From NCBI RefSeq assembly GCF_000744945.1, contig NZ_JQMX01000001.1, positions 2,666,001 to 2,730,000 on the forward strand: a stretch of 64,000 nucleotides of DNA, written 5' to 3'. Position 1 is the stretch's first letter, and every line of letters begins with the position of its first letter. The notes beneath the pieces were generated by a model that had not been told where the DNA came from, did not search any database, and saw only the letters and a program-made list of their open reading frames with translations. The translations under genes and the position numbers were made by a program. Positions 28,278-37,156 of the stretch are shown one piece after another. Source of the stretch: Carnobacterium maltaromaticum DSM 20342. Its GTDB lineage: Bacteria > Bacillota > Bacilli > Lactobacillales > Carnobacteriaceae.

Positions 28278-28319
28278 CGAAAATAGTGAAATTAACAGCA
28301 TAAAATAGGGGGAAAAGAA

Positions 28320-29081
28320 ATGAAAACAACAAAATTTATCGCATTATCAACAATTGTATTAACAACATTAGTGAACGTGGCTCCAGCATTGGCTGCCGAA
28401 GATAAAACATATACTTCAAATGGGATTGTAGAATTTATTCCAAGTACAGATCCAACATTACCGGTTGATCCAACTGATCCAGACCCAACAAATCCTGTTG
28501 TTCCAATTGATCCAACTGACCCAGAAGGACCAGAACCAGGAACAAATGGCCCGTTGAGTATTGATTATGCTTCAAGTTTGGATTTTGGTAAAAATAAAAT
28601 AACAAATAAAGACGAAGTTTATTATGCAAATGCCCAAGAATTAACGAATGGAAAATTTGTACCAAATTATGTTCAAGTATCTGATAACCGTGGAACTAAT
28701 ACAGGTTGGGCTTTAACTGTGAAACAAGAAGGTCAATTTGAGAATAAAACAACACAGCATAAAGTCCTAACTGGATCAGTCATTAAATTATCAAATGGAG
28801 TAGCTGCTAGTAATCAAATAGATGTTACGGCTCCGCTAAGTCCAAGTATTGAATTAGATGCATCAGGAGCAGCTTCAAATGTTATGACTGCTGCAAATGA
28901 GACGGGTTCAGGTACTTGGGTTGATCGTTTTGGAACAGTAACTGCTGAAGAAGTTGAAGGCGAAACTGTTCAAAAAAATAAAGCTATTTCACTAGAAGTT
29001 CCAGGAAGCACGCCAAAAGATGCAGTTAAATATTCAACTCAATTAACGTGGACACTAACAGATACACCAATCAACGAATAA
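28320..29081 (+). CDS. WxL-domain surface protein (CscB/CscC-like), paralogue 1
   Basis: The 253-residue protein has a signal peptide (ALSTIVLTTLVNVAPALAAE). A Pro/Asp repeat region (PVDPTDPDPTNPVVPIDPT) follows, then a WxL domain: NRGTNTGWALTVKQEGQF holds the first motif and LTWTLTDTPINE the second, at the C-terminus. It binds the cell wall non-covalently, probably in complex with the DUF916 protein at 30102. About half the residues match the paralogue at 29259. RBS GGGGGAAAAG precedes the ATG. Confidence 0.93.
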   Translation: MKTTKFIALSTIVLTTLVNVAPALAAEDKTYTSNGIVEFIPSTDPTLPVDPTDPDPTNPVVPIDPTDPEGPEPGTNGPLSIDYASSLDFGKNKITNKDEVYYANAQELTNGKFVPNYVQVSDNRGTNTGWALTVKQEGQFENKTTQHKVLTGSVIKLSNGVAASNQIDVTAPLSPSIELDASGAASNVMTAANETGSGTWVDRFGTVTAEEVEGETVQKNKAISLEVPGSTPKDAVKYSTQLTWTLTDTPINE

Positions 29082-29134
29082 TTTCTATTTTAGTGAGGCT
29101 TTATTGCCTAATGAACATACGCATTTTTTCCATC

Positions 29135-29158
29135 TAACGTAGTCAAATTGACGATGTG
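29135..29158 (+). promoter_or_regulatory. Motif shared by two WxL transcription units (copy 2)
   Basis: TAACGTAGTCA-N7-GATGTG, as at 24760-24783, followed by a similar AAAGTATGTAGA stretch. It lies about 100 bp before the second WxL paralogue. Confidence 0.55.
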
Positions 29159-29258
29159 AGTGGTTGAAAAAGTATGTAGAATTATAAGTGTAGACCAGCG
29201 CTACAGAATTTAAAAAAATCAGACAAAAAATAAAACAATAGGGGAGAACAAAAAAATT

Positions 29259-30008
29259 ATGAAAACGACTAAATTTATTACTACAGGGGCAGTTCTTATC
29301 AGTGCAGTTATTCTTGGAGGAAGCATCGCGTCTGCAGCACCCGGAGATATTACTCAAAATTATAAGTCAGATACAATCGTTAAATTTGCACCAAGTGAAG
29401 ACATCACAAATCCTGTCGATCCAACAAATCCAGGAGAAGTAATTGAACCAGTTGACCCAACTGATCCAGATAAAGAAATTGAGCCTGGAACTGCTGGACC
29501 ACTAAGTTTAGATTATGCATCAGCATTTTACTTTGGTGAGAATAAGATTACTTCAAAAGACGAGGTTTACTATGCAGTAGCTCAAAAATTAAAAGATGGA
29601 TCAGATCGTCCCAACTATGTTCAGGTGACAGATAACCGTGGAACAGAAGCTGGTTGGTCATTACAAGTAAAACAAGATGGTCAATTTATGTCAGAATCTA
29701 ATCGTGAATTAGTCGGAGCAATGATTAGCTTTACAAATGGTCAACTTGATACAATCTCTACTTCTGCTACCCCATCATTTACAAAACCAAGCTTTGATTT
29801 AACTGTTGCCGGTACTGGAGTTGCAGAAAATATCGTCTCAGCTAAAGATGGTGAAGGAGCAGGAACTTTTGTTTACCGCTTTGGAACAGATGCAACAAAA
29901 GCTAACAGTGTTAGTTTATCTGTACCAGGAACAACAACAAAATTAGCAGAAACTTATGCAACAACATTAACTTGGACTCTAACAGATGTTCCAGCAAACG
30001 AAATCTAA
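29259..30008 (+). CDS. WxL-domain surface protein, paralogue 2
   Basis: The 249-residue protein has a signal peptide (TGAVLISAVILGGSIASAAP) and a Pro/Asp linker (NPVDPTNPGEVIEPVDPTD). The WxL domain has NRGTEAGWSLQVKQDGQF and a C-terminal LTWTLTDVPANEI. It clearly duplicates the neighbour at 28320 but has its own upstream motif at 29135, so it can be expressed separately. It is followed by the DUF916/DUF3324 gene. Confidence 0.93.
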   Translation: MKTTKFITTGAVLISAVILGGSIASAAPGDITQNYKSDTIVKFAPSEDITNPVDPTNPGEVIEPVDPTDPDKEIEPGTAGPLSLDYASAFYFGENKITSKDEVYYAVAQKLKDGSDRPNYVQVTDNRGTEAGWSLQVKQDGQFMSESNRELVGAMISFTNGQLDTISTSATPSFTKPSFDLTVAGTGVAENIVSAKDGEGAGTFVYRFGTDATKANSVSLSVPGTTTKLAETYATTLTWTLTDVPANEI

Positions 30009-30101
30009 AAACAACTAACTAATTAAGACATATTATATTCTGGAAGCATCGATAAGTAAATTTGTCGGTGCTTTCAATCTGATGAAAAGGAGATCGTGAT
30101 A

Positions 30102-31193
30102 ATGAAAAAATATACAAAACTGATTATTTTTATGGTGGCACTATTAACAACTAGCACATTTTTTATACCTAAGGTGAATGCTTCAGAGTTGAATTTTTCA
30201 GTAGAACCTATTATTCCTGCAAATCAACGAGATCAAAAGAAGACATATTTTGATTTGAAAATGGAAGCAGGCGCAAGCCAAACGATTGAAATCAATCTGA
30301 GAAATGACACAAAAAATGATGTGATTATTCAGCCTCGTGTGAATAGCGCACTTACCAATATCAAAGGCGTTGTTGAATATGGCGAGTTGCCTGAAAAACA
30401 AGATAGTACATTGATTCATAATTTAAATGATATTGTGACTGTTGTAGATGAAGTGATTGTGCCAGCTGAAAGTCATGTCCGTCTCCCTCTGACGATTGAT
30501 ATGCCAAAAGAAGAATTTGATGGAATCTTAGCAGGTGGGATTACGCTTCAAGAAAAACAAACAGATACTGATACGAACAAGAAAGGTGAGCAAGGATTAT
30601 CTATTCAAAATCGTTATGCGTATGTAGTTGCGTTGGTATTAAATGAAAATGACAACGAAATTGTGCCTGAATTAGAATTGAATGAAATTGCAGCAGCACA
30701 AGTAAATGCCCGAAATGTGATCAATGCGAATTTGCAAAATATCACAGCTATGTATGTAAATCAATTGTCTGTAAATGCAAAAATCACGCGTCAAGGTCAA
30801 AGTGAAGTTCTCTATAAATCCACTAGTGAAGGTATGCAAATGGCACCTAATTCAAACTTTAACTATCCGATTTCTTTAGATGGAGCTAAATTAGAAGCAG
30901 GAAAATACACACTAGAAATGACAGCAGAGTCAAAAGGGAAAACATGGCACTGGAAAGAAAACTTCACAATTGATGGTGAGACAGCCAACAAATTAAACAA
31001 AACTGATGTAACAATTGAGAACAATTCGAATTGGATTTATATTTTAATCGGAGTGAGTTTAATTTTAGTCGCTTTGATTTTATGGTTTATTTTATGGAAA
31101 CGTAAGAAGAAAAAAGAAGAAGAAGCACGTAAAAAAGAACTAGCTGCTAGAAAGCGCAAAAAGAAAAAAAGTGTAAAAACTGAAAAAAAGTAA
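30102..31193 (+). CDS. DUF916/DUF3324 membrane-anchored WxL-complex protein (CscA-like)
   Basis: The 363-residue protein has a signal peptide (cleavage near VNASEL). A DUF916 domain (FSVEPIIPANQRDQKKTYFDLKMEAG) and a DUF3324 domain follow, then one C-terminal helix (WIYILIGVSLILVALILWFIL) with a long Lys/Arg tail in the cytoplasm. Such proteins bind peptidoglycan and WxL proteins, anchoring the complex to the membrane. The ATG at 30102 is 9 nt after AAGGAG; the GTG at 30096 is too close. It completes the csc-type gene set. Confidence 0.9.
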   Translation: MKKYTKLIIFMVALLTTSTFFIPKVNASELNFSVEPIIPANQRDQKKTYFDLKMEAGASQTIEINLRNDTKNDVIIQPRVNSALTNIKGVVEYGELPEKQDSTLIHNLNDIVTVVDEVIVPAESHVRLPLTIDMPKEEFDGILAGGITLQEKQTDTDTNKKGEQGLSIQNRYAYVVALVLNENDNEIVPELELNEIAAAQVNARNVINANLQNITAMYVNQLSVNAKITRQGQSEVLYKSTSEGMQMAPNSNFNYPISLDGAKLEAGKYTLEMTAESKGKTWHWKENFTIDGETANKLNKTDVTIENNSNWIYILIGVSLILVALILWFILWKRKKKKEEEARKKELAARKRKKKKSVKTEKK

Positions 31194-31238
31194 ACTTTAA
31201 TTAGTAAATAGATAAAATCAGCATGAAATGGAGGAAGA

Positions 31239-32729
31239 ATGGAGTTGACTGTATTTTTAGAAAAACAAGATATACGTAAAATTGGATTATTTAAATTTTT
31301 GGAAGCCAGTTACCAACAACGAGCAACATTTAGTGATATATCAGAAAATCTAAATATCTCCGACTTTATTTTATTGAATACAGTTGATGAATTAACAAGA
31401 GATATTGAGGCAAACCAATTAACTGATTGTTTTAAACTGGAAAAAACAGAAAAACATATTATTCTAAAAAAATCAGGAAAAGCATCAGTACAGGTGTTAG
31501 CTTGGCTTTATTTAAAAAAATCCCATTCTTTTAAAATTTTAGATGAAATTTATCGAGGTACATTTACAAATATAGCGAGCTATTCAGAAAGTAACTTTGT
31601 CAGCTATACAAGTGTTTATAATCGTATTCAGGAGTTAAAGAAAATTTTACGTAGTTATGAAATTGAACTATCTTCAAGATTTAAACTGATTGGCGATGAA
31701 ATGAAAATTAGAATGTATTTTTATCAAGTGTACTATGAACGTTTTAATCGAATTGAGTTTCCATTTGAGCCTAAAAAGAAAGAAGTAAACATGCTTTTTA
31801 TTCAGCAGTTAGAAGAACAACTACAGCATTCTTTTTCAGAAGTAGATAAAGCAAAATTAGATTTTTTTCTTGCAGTTAATTTAAATCGAATTCAGCAAGG
31901 AACAGATTTGCATAGTAGCACTGTGGAACGTAAAAAAATAAATGTCCAACTATTTTTGCCGATTTACGAAAAAATTCAAGGATTTTTAATGGAACAAGTT
32001 CATCTACTAAACCAAAATCATTTGATTAGCGAATCAAAATTTATTTTAGCATTCTTAATTAGTGAGAATATGCTTTCTTTGAACCAAAAACGGCTAGAAC
32101 CTTTAATAAAAAATGAGCAGCTAACCGACTTTTTTTTAGAAGAATTCAGTACATTTTTTGAAAATAAAGTTGAAAAAAACTATTTGAATCACCTGAAAAG
32201 TGAGTTAATGATTTTGCATTTTAAAGTTCTTTATTTTGAAAAAATAGGTGGAATTTTTGAAGATGCTATGAGTTCTAACTTCATTAAAGAAAATTATTTA
32301 GATGCTTTTCTTTTTTGTCAACAATTTATAAAAACAGGAGGTGGAAATAAGAAATTTAAATCAATTAATAAAAATAGTGACTTTTTATTTCGACACTATT
32401 TATTTTTAATAATAGAAGTGTTCCCACCTGATTTTTTTATGAAATCAATCAAGATTTATATTGATTTTTCGCTAGGAAAGCATTACAATAGCATGGTTTC
32501 TGCGAATGTTAAAACATTTAGCTTTTTAAATATAGAAGTGATAGATGAAATGAATCAAGGTGCAGATTTGGTCTTGTCAGATTATTATTTTGCGGATAAA
32601 AGAAAAAATTGCGACTATTTAGTTTGGAATGTACTTCCAACTCCAGCTGACTGGGCAAATCTAGGTGCACATTTGACAAAAATAAAAAGAAATAGAGAAG
32701 CTGAGGTGAATTTGGATGAGACAACATAA
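31239..32729 (+). CDS. Second Mga-like regulator
   Basis: The 496-residue protein has an N-terminal region with a weak HTH (RATFSDISENLNISDFILLNTVDEL), an Mga-type HTH (SESNFVSYTSVYNRIQELKKILRSYEIEL), and long helical PRD-like domains. It is very rich in Phe, Lys and Asn. RBS GGAGGAAG precedes the ATG. It overlaps the next gene by 14 bp, so the two are translated together. It likely controls the WxL cluster, possibly through the shared motif at 24760 and 29135; this is inference. Confidence 0.75.
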   Translation: MELTVFLEKQDIRKIGLFKFLEASYQQRATFSDISENLNISDFILLNTVDELTRDIEANQLTDCFKLEKTEKHIILKKSGKASVQVLAWLYLKKSHSFKILDEIYRGTFTNIASYSESNFVSYTSVYNRIQELKKILRSYEIELSSRFKLIGDEMKIRMYFYQVYYERFNRIEFPFEPKKKEVNMLFIQQLEEQLQHSFSEVDKAKLDFFLAVNLNRIQQGTDLHSSTVERKKINVQLFLPIYEKIQGFLMEQVHLLNQNHLISESKFILAFLISENMLSLNQKRLEPLIKNEQLTDFFLEEFSTFFENKVEKNYLNHLKSELMILHFKVLYFEKIGGIFEDAMSSNFIKENYLDAFLFCQQFIKTGGGNKKFKSINKNSDFLFRHYLFLIIEVFPPDFFMKSIKIYIDFSLGKHYNSMVSANVKTFSFLNIEVIDEMNQGADLVLSDYYFADKRKNCDYLVWNVLPTPADWANLGAHLTKIKRNREAEVNLDETT

Positions 32730-33243
32730 ACATGAACTAGGTTTATTAAAAGATGTATTAGTGTTTAGTAGCATCTTAGTAACCTTAGGGAGTGTAAATG
32801 AGGTATTAGGAGCTGAACAAAATCAAATTCAAGCTAGTGATAATCAAACACATTTCTTAGTCGTTCATCCAGTGGATCCATTGAATCCAGGAGTTGAGGC
32901 TACGCCAGTTCCTCCTACAATGGAAGACACAAAACCAAGTAATAGTCAGGATACAGGTGAAATAAATGCACTTGTTGTTGAGGACGATTTGGATTTACCA
33001 GATGGCAGTCAAAAAATCTTAATTGAGGATTCTTCAGAAAAAAGCTCAACAAATCAAGAGGATGACGAAAAGGAACACTTTCCATTCTCACACGGAATGT
33101 CTAACCCGGAAGTGATCACGTTAGATCCTTTTAATAATTTTTCTGGTGGGAACGATGACGACTCGGAGGAACCATCTTATTTAGAAGAGGTTTTTTCGAA
33201 TCTTTCAGGAATCATGTTATTTGGTACGGCTCCTAATCAGTAA
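32716..33243 (+). CDS. Acidic secreted protein, WxL-like N-terminus but no Trp
   Basis: The 175-residue product has a signal-like N-terminus (LLKDVLVFSSILVTLGSVNEVLGAE). A Pro linker follows (HPVDPLNPGVEATPVPPT), like those of the WxL proteins, then a strongly acidic Asp/Glu/Ser-rich body. It contains no Trp, so it cannot hold a WxL motif. It may be a truncated or diverged WxL protein, or a secreted spacer. It overlaps the Mga-like gene by 14 bp and starts after AGGTGAATTTGG. Function unknown. Confidence 0.6.
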   Translation: MRQHKHELGLLKDVLVFSSILVTLGSVNEVLGAEQNQIQASDNQTHFLVVHPVDPLNPGVEATPVPPTMEDTKPSNSQDTGEINALVVEDDLDLPDGSQKILIEDSSEKSSTNQEDDEKEHFPFSHGMSNPEVITLDPFNNFSGGNDDDSEEPSYLEEVFSNLSGIMLFGTAPNQ

Positions 33244-33315
33244 ATGAAAAATAGTTAATTTAGAAAGTAAAAAGATAGAAAATGAAAGTCTAAGTGTTTT
33301 GTTTGTACAATAAAA

Positions 33316-33471
33316 ATGAAACCGATTAGTTATCGATATAAATTAAAAAAGGGATGTCAAATTGAACATTGTTGTTTGAGGTGTGGCAAGATACAGTGGA
33401 ATAAAGTAGCAGAAGATACGATTGCTGAAGATCAATTTATAAACTTTATCAAAGGTATGTTATTCAATTAA
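33316..33471 (+). pseudogene. Remnant of an RNHCP-domain gene (C-terminal part only)
   Basis: The 51-codon frame MKPISYRYKLKKGCQIEH, then CCLRCGKIQWNKVAEDT, resembles the C-terminal zinc-binding end of RNHCP proteins (a Cys-x-x-Cys and the N-K-x-A-E-D pattern). The N-terminal half with the RNHCP motif is missing and no RBS is seen. It is taken as a 5'-truncated remnant. Family assignment is from memory of the motif. A terminator follows. Confidence 0.45.
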
Positions 33472-33482
33472 ATCGAAAATGT

Positions 33483-33529
33483 CTTCAGATAGGTTTTTAA
33501 ATATAATCGATCTATCTGAAGTTTTTTTT
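33483..33529 (+). terminator. Terminator after the RNHCP remnant
   Basis: CTTCAGATAG and CTATCTGAAG arms, then eight T. Confidence 0.85.
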
Positions 33530-33660
33530 GTAACTAAAGAGTGGTTAAATTTGCAAAAGATTAAAAAAACAATTAAGATAAAATTATAAGTTAGTCATTA
33601 TTTAAATTATATGTGATGAATAAAATGGAAGCGTTTTTAAATCGAAAGAGGGGGATGTAT

Positions 33661-34146
33661 ATGTTATCACGGTATAAAAATATTTTAGTTGCAGTAGACG
33701 GATCGAAAAATGCTCAATTGGCTTTTCAACAGGCTGTGGAAATTGCTCTAGAACAAGAAAAAGCGACATTATATGTTTTAGAAGTAGTGGATAATCAAAC
33801 ACATTTTGTGGCACCGCCAATGCTGAATAGTCAAACACAAACGTATTCACCAGAAGCTGTTGAGATGTTTCAAGAAGTTGTTCAAAAAGAGGTGGAATGG
33901 GTTGAAAATGAAGTTCATGAACTTGTGGAGGAAGCAAAAAGAAAAGGTGTTCTAAATGCCGTGGCAGTCGTGACTACAGGAAATCATAAACATGCAATTG
34001 CCCATACGATTCCGACAGAAAAAAAGATTGATTTACTCATCATTGGAGCGACAGGTAAAGGCAGAATTAAAAGTGCTATTTTAGGAACAACAACCAGTTA
34101 TGTTGTCCAACATGCACCATGTAATGTGCTAGTTGTGAAAGAGTAA
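33661..34146 (+). CDS. Universal stress protein UspA family
   Basis: The 161-residue protein starts YKNILVAVDGSKNAQLAF and ends with the ATP-binding pattern GATGKGRIKSAILGTTTSYV followed by APCNVLVVK (G-2x-G-9x-G-S/T type). ATG at 33661 lies 6 nt after GAGGGGG. UspA proteins protect cells in stress and bind ATP as dimers. It is monocistronic, with its own terminator. Confidence 0.92.
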   Translation: MLSRYKNILVAVDGSKNAQLAFQQAVEIALEQEKATLYVLEVVDNQTHFVAPPMLNSQTQTYSPEAVEMFQEVVQKEVEWVENEVHELVEEAKRKGVLNAVAVVTTGNHKHAIAHTIPTEKKIDLLIIGATGKGRIKSAILGTTTSYVVQHAPCNVLVVKE

Positions 34147-34160
34147 TAAAAATAGATAAG

Positions 34161-34195
34161 ATGGAGTTTCATTTTTAATGAAGCTCCATTTTTTT
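34161..34195 (+). terminator. Terminator of the uspA-like gene
   Basis: ATGGAGTTTCAT and ATGAAGCTCCAT arms (one G-U), then seven T. Confidence 0.85.
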
Positions 34196-34227
34196 GGAGA
34201 TCTATATAAGAATGTTTATTCAGTAGC

Positions 34228-34596
34228 TTAAAGTTCTTGAATAAATAAAGTGCAACGTCCAGCGCTAACTAATTTTTTTTGTTCGTTTGTTATTTTAATC
34301 TCCCAAACTTGGGTCTTTTTACCAATGTGTAAGGGCGTTGCGACAGCTATAATTGTCCCATTTGGTACAGCTCGTAAATGGTTTAAGTTTAATTCTAACC
34401 CAACTGCAACTTCTTTCGTTGTATCTAGTTGTGCATTTGCTCCTAAACTAGCCGCAGTTTCAGCTAAAACAGCGGATATTCCACCGTGCATAATACCATA
34501 TGGTTGTTTGTGTTGTTCTTCAATCGTGAGCTCTAGTTCAACAGAATCTTTGGAAATATTCTTGTAGTGAATCCCCAGATGGTCCATTAATGTCAT
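34228..34596 (-). CDS. Hotdog-fold thioesterase (PaaI/DHNA-CoA hydrolase-like)
   Basis: The 122-residue protein has the hotdog signature QPYGIMHGGISAVLAETAAS with the catalytic-region His-Gly-Gly, and a PaaI-type length. It would hydrolyse an aromatic acyl-CoA. It lies divergently just before menB and menE, so the substrate is probably 1,4-dihydroxy-2-naphthoyl-CoA, the MenB product (menI role). That function is inferred from the neighbours. Confidence 0.8.
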   Translation of the reverse strand: MTLMDHLGIHYKNISKDSVELELTIEEQHKQPYGIMHGGISAVLAETAASLGANAQLDTTKEVAVGLELNLNHLRAVPNGTIIAVATPLHIGKKTQVWEIKITNEQKKLVSAGRCTLFIQEL

Positions 34597-34737
34597 TTAG
34601 AAAACTCCTTTTTTGGGTTATTTTTTAGTTTGTACCTTAAATTTAACATAATTTGAAGAAAATAGGGGCAGAAAGCAAGTAATTTTTGTTAAAATGGGTT
34701 AAACTAGTAATGTGAATTTATAAAAAAGGAGACTTAA

Positions 34738-35559
34738 ATGATGACTGAAAATTGGGAAACAATTAAAGAATACCGTGAAATTTTATTTGAAAAGACTGAT
34801 CATATAGCAAAAATTACGATTAATCGTCCAGAGGTGCACAACGCATTTACACCATTGACTGTTTCTGAAATGATTGATGCTTTTACACTAAGTCGTGATG
34901 ACGCTGATATTGGCGTAATTATTTTAACTGGAGCAGGAGACAATGCGTTCTGTTCTGGTGGCGATCAACGTGTACGGGGAAATGGTGGATATGTTGGAGA
35001 AGATAATATTCCGCGTTTGAATGTATTAGATTTACAACGCTTAATTCGCGTGATTCCAAAACCAATTATTGCAATGGTAAAAGGTTGGTCAATTGGTGGC
35101 GGAAATGTATTACAATTGGTTTGCGATTTAACGATTGCAGGCGATAATGCTAAGTTTGGCCAAACAGGTCCTAATGTTGGGAGCTTTGATGCCGGCTATG
35201 GTTCTGGTTATTTAGCACGTGTCATCGGCCATAAGAAAGCCAAAGAAGTTTGGTTTATGTGTCGTCAGTACACAGCTGCTGAAGCTTTGGAAATGGGTTG
35301 GATTAATACCGTTGTTCCAGTTGCTGATGTTGAAAAAGAAACAATGGACTGGGCTCGTGAAATGTTGAAGAAAAGCCCGACTGCATTGCGCTTTATTAAA
35401 GCGGCAATGAATGCTGATACAGATGGTTTAGCAGGCTTGCAACAATTTGCTGGTGATGCAACATTGTTATATTACACTTCTGATGAAGCGAAAGAGGGAC
35501 GCGATGCATTTAATGAACGTCGTGATCCAGACTTTAATCAATTTCCAAAATTTCCATAA
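34738..35559 (+). CDS. menB: 1,4-dihydroxy-2-naphthoyl-CoA synthase
   Basis: This crotonase-family enzyme closes the second ring in menaquinone synthesis. Motifs are [15 protein letters not shown] (oxyanion loop), [44 protein letters not shown] and a C-terminal [20 protein letters not shown], all typical of MenB. The 273-residue length is normal. RBS AAAAAGGAGACTT precedes the ATG. A hairpin lies between menB and menE, and a hotdog thioesterase is divergent. Other men genes are not in the window. Confidence 0.95.
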   Translation: MMTENWETIKEYREILFEKTDHIAKITINRPEVHNAFTPLTVSEMIDAFTLSRDDADIGVIILTGAGDNAFCSGGDQRVRGNGGYVGEDNIPRLNVLDLQRLIRVIPKPIIAMVKGWSIGGGNVLQLVCDLTIAGDNAKFGQTGPNVGSFDAGYGSGYLARVIGHKKAKEVWFMCRQYTAAEALEMGWINTVVPVADVEKETMDWAREMLKKSPTALRFIKAAMNADTDGLAGLQQFAGDATLLYYTSDEAKEGRDAFNERRDPDFNQFPKFP

Positions 35560-35569
35560 AGAATAAGCG

Positions 35570-35612
35570 AAACTGAGTTGGCCTTGGAAGGATCAAGGTG
35601 CTCAGTTTTTTC
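35570..35612 (+). terminator. Hairpin between menB and menE
   Basis: AAACTGAG and CTCAGTTT arms with an inner CCTTG/CAAGG stem and a TTTTTTC tail. It may reduce read-through into menE. Confidence 0.7.
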
Positions 35613-35640
35613 TAATTAATGAAAGGAGTTTGTGTAATAA

Positions 35641-37083
35641 ATGGAGAATTGGTTAACAAAACGTATTCATTTAACTCCTGAAAAAACAGCTTTAGTATTT
35701 AAACAGAAAAAATGGAGTTTTGCTGAATTGCAAGTAGAAGTCAATCAACGAGCTAAGCGATTATTGACTCTTTCTTATCCTGAGGAAAGCCGAATTGGCG
35801 TCTTAGGGAGCAACTCACCTGAACTTTATTTTACTATTTTAGCGCTACAACAAATGGGTCACACAATCGTATTTTTGAACCACAGATTAACGAGTTATGA
35901 GATGGAGCAACAACTTATTGATGCTACTGTTGCTGGAGTATTATATCAAGCTTCTTTTGTTGGGAAAATTAAACAGCTTTCTATTCATTTACAAGAATGT
36001 AGCCATAGTTTTCAACAGGTGACTGAATTAAAGGAACAAACGAACTTTAAACCAGTTCCAGATTTTGATTTAAAAAAAGTGACGACTATTATGTATACGT
36101 CTGGGACAACGGGACAAGCTAAAGGGGTTCAACAAACGTTTGATAATCATTGGTGGAGTGCAATTGGCTCCGTACTCAATTTAGGTTTAACAGATGAGGA
36201 TAGTTGGTTGTGTCCAGTTCCGTTATTTCATATTAGTGGTTTTTCAATTATGATGCGCAGTCTAATTTATGGAATGCCTGTTTATTTATTTGAAAAATTT
36301 GATGAAAAAGAAATTAATCAAACTCTGTTGTCAGGAGCAGGATCAATTATATCCGTAGTTTCTGTAATGCTTAAACGTTTGCTAGTTGATTTAGGAAATC
36401 GCCACTATCCACCACAATTTCGTTGTATGCTATTAGGTGGAGGACCAATTGATAGTGGAACATTAACGAATTGTCAGAAACTTGGAATTCCAGTCATCCA
36501 ATCCTATGGCATGACTGAAACAGCTTCGCAAGTTGTGGCTTTAAGTAATGATATGGCTGTCAAAAAAAGCGGTTCGGCAGGTTTGCCTTTATTTCCAGTT
36601 CAATTAGAAGTAGTTATGCCAAGTCATGAGGTCTGTCTTCCTTATCAGCATGGTGAAGTCCGAATCAAAGCACCTAACGTGACAGTTGGGTACTTGAATC
36701 AGCCGCGGCGCTCTGAAACTGAATGGTTTTACACAGGAGATATCGGTTATCTTGATAATGATGGCTATCTCTATATTGTTAGTCGTTTAGCTGATTTAAT
36801 TATTTCTGGTGGGGAAAATATTTATCCTTCAGAGGTAGAACAAGTTTTAATGGCACATCCTAGTATTAATGATGTGGTAATCGTTGGAAAAAAAGATACT
36901 CAGTGGGAGCAAGTCCCAATTGCCTTTTTAGTCTTAGAGCAAGATAAGGAGTTAGATATCCCTGGCTTAATTCATTTTTGTCAAAGTCAATTAGCTCAAT
37001 ATAAAATACCGAAAGAATATAAAGTTGTTAGTCAATTGCCACGTAATGCTAGTGGTAAAGTTTTACGCAGAAATTTAGTCTAA
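35641..37083 (+). CDS. menE: o-Succinylbenzoate-CoA ligase
   Basis: The 480-residue AMP-forming ligase activates o-succinylbenzoate for MenB. Motifs are MYTSGTTGQAKGVQQTFDNH (P-loop), VIQSYGMTETASQ (A5), and GEVRIKAPNVTVGYLNQP with YTGDIGYLDNDGYLYIVSR leading to the C-terminal Lys in RNASGKVLRRN. The gene order menB-menE supports the function over other acyl-CoA ligases. RBS AAAGGAG precedes the ATG. Confidence 0.9.
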   Translation: MENWLTKRIHLTPEKTALVFKQKKWSFAELQVEVNQRAKRLLTLSYPEESRIGVLGSNSPELYFTILALQQMGHTIVFLNHRLTSYEMEQQLIDATVAGVLYQASFVGKIKQLSIHLQECSHSFQQVTELKEQTNFKPVPDFDLKKVTTIMYTSGTTGQAKGVQQTFDNHWWSAIGSVLNLGLTDEDSWLCPVPLFHISGFSIMMRSLIYGMPVYLFEKFDEKEINQTLLSGAGSIISVVSVMLKRLLVDLGNRHYPPQFRCMLLGGGPIDSGTLTNCQKLGIPVIQSYGMTETASQVVALSNDMAVKKSGSAGLPLFPVQLEVVMPSHEVCLPYQHGEVRIKAPNVTVGYLNQPRRSETEWFYTGDIGYLDNDGYLYIVSRLADLIISGGENIYPSEVEQVLMAHPSINDVVIVGKKDTQWEQVPIAFLVLEQDKELDIPGLIHFCQSQLAQYKIPKEYKVVSQLPRNASGKVLRRNLV

Positions 37084-37100
37084 ATTTTTTTAGTATATAG

Positions 37101-37120
37101 AGTGCCGAAAAAACGGCACT
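37101..37120 (+). terminator. Weak hairpin after menE
   Basis: AGTGCCG and CGGCACT arms with an A6 loop; little T-run. Confidence 0.5.
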
Positions 37121-37156
37121 TTGTATGTTTACATAGAAGATAGGGGGAAGATTTTA

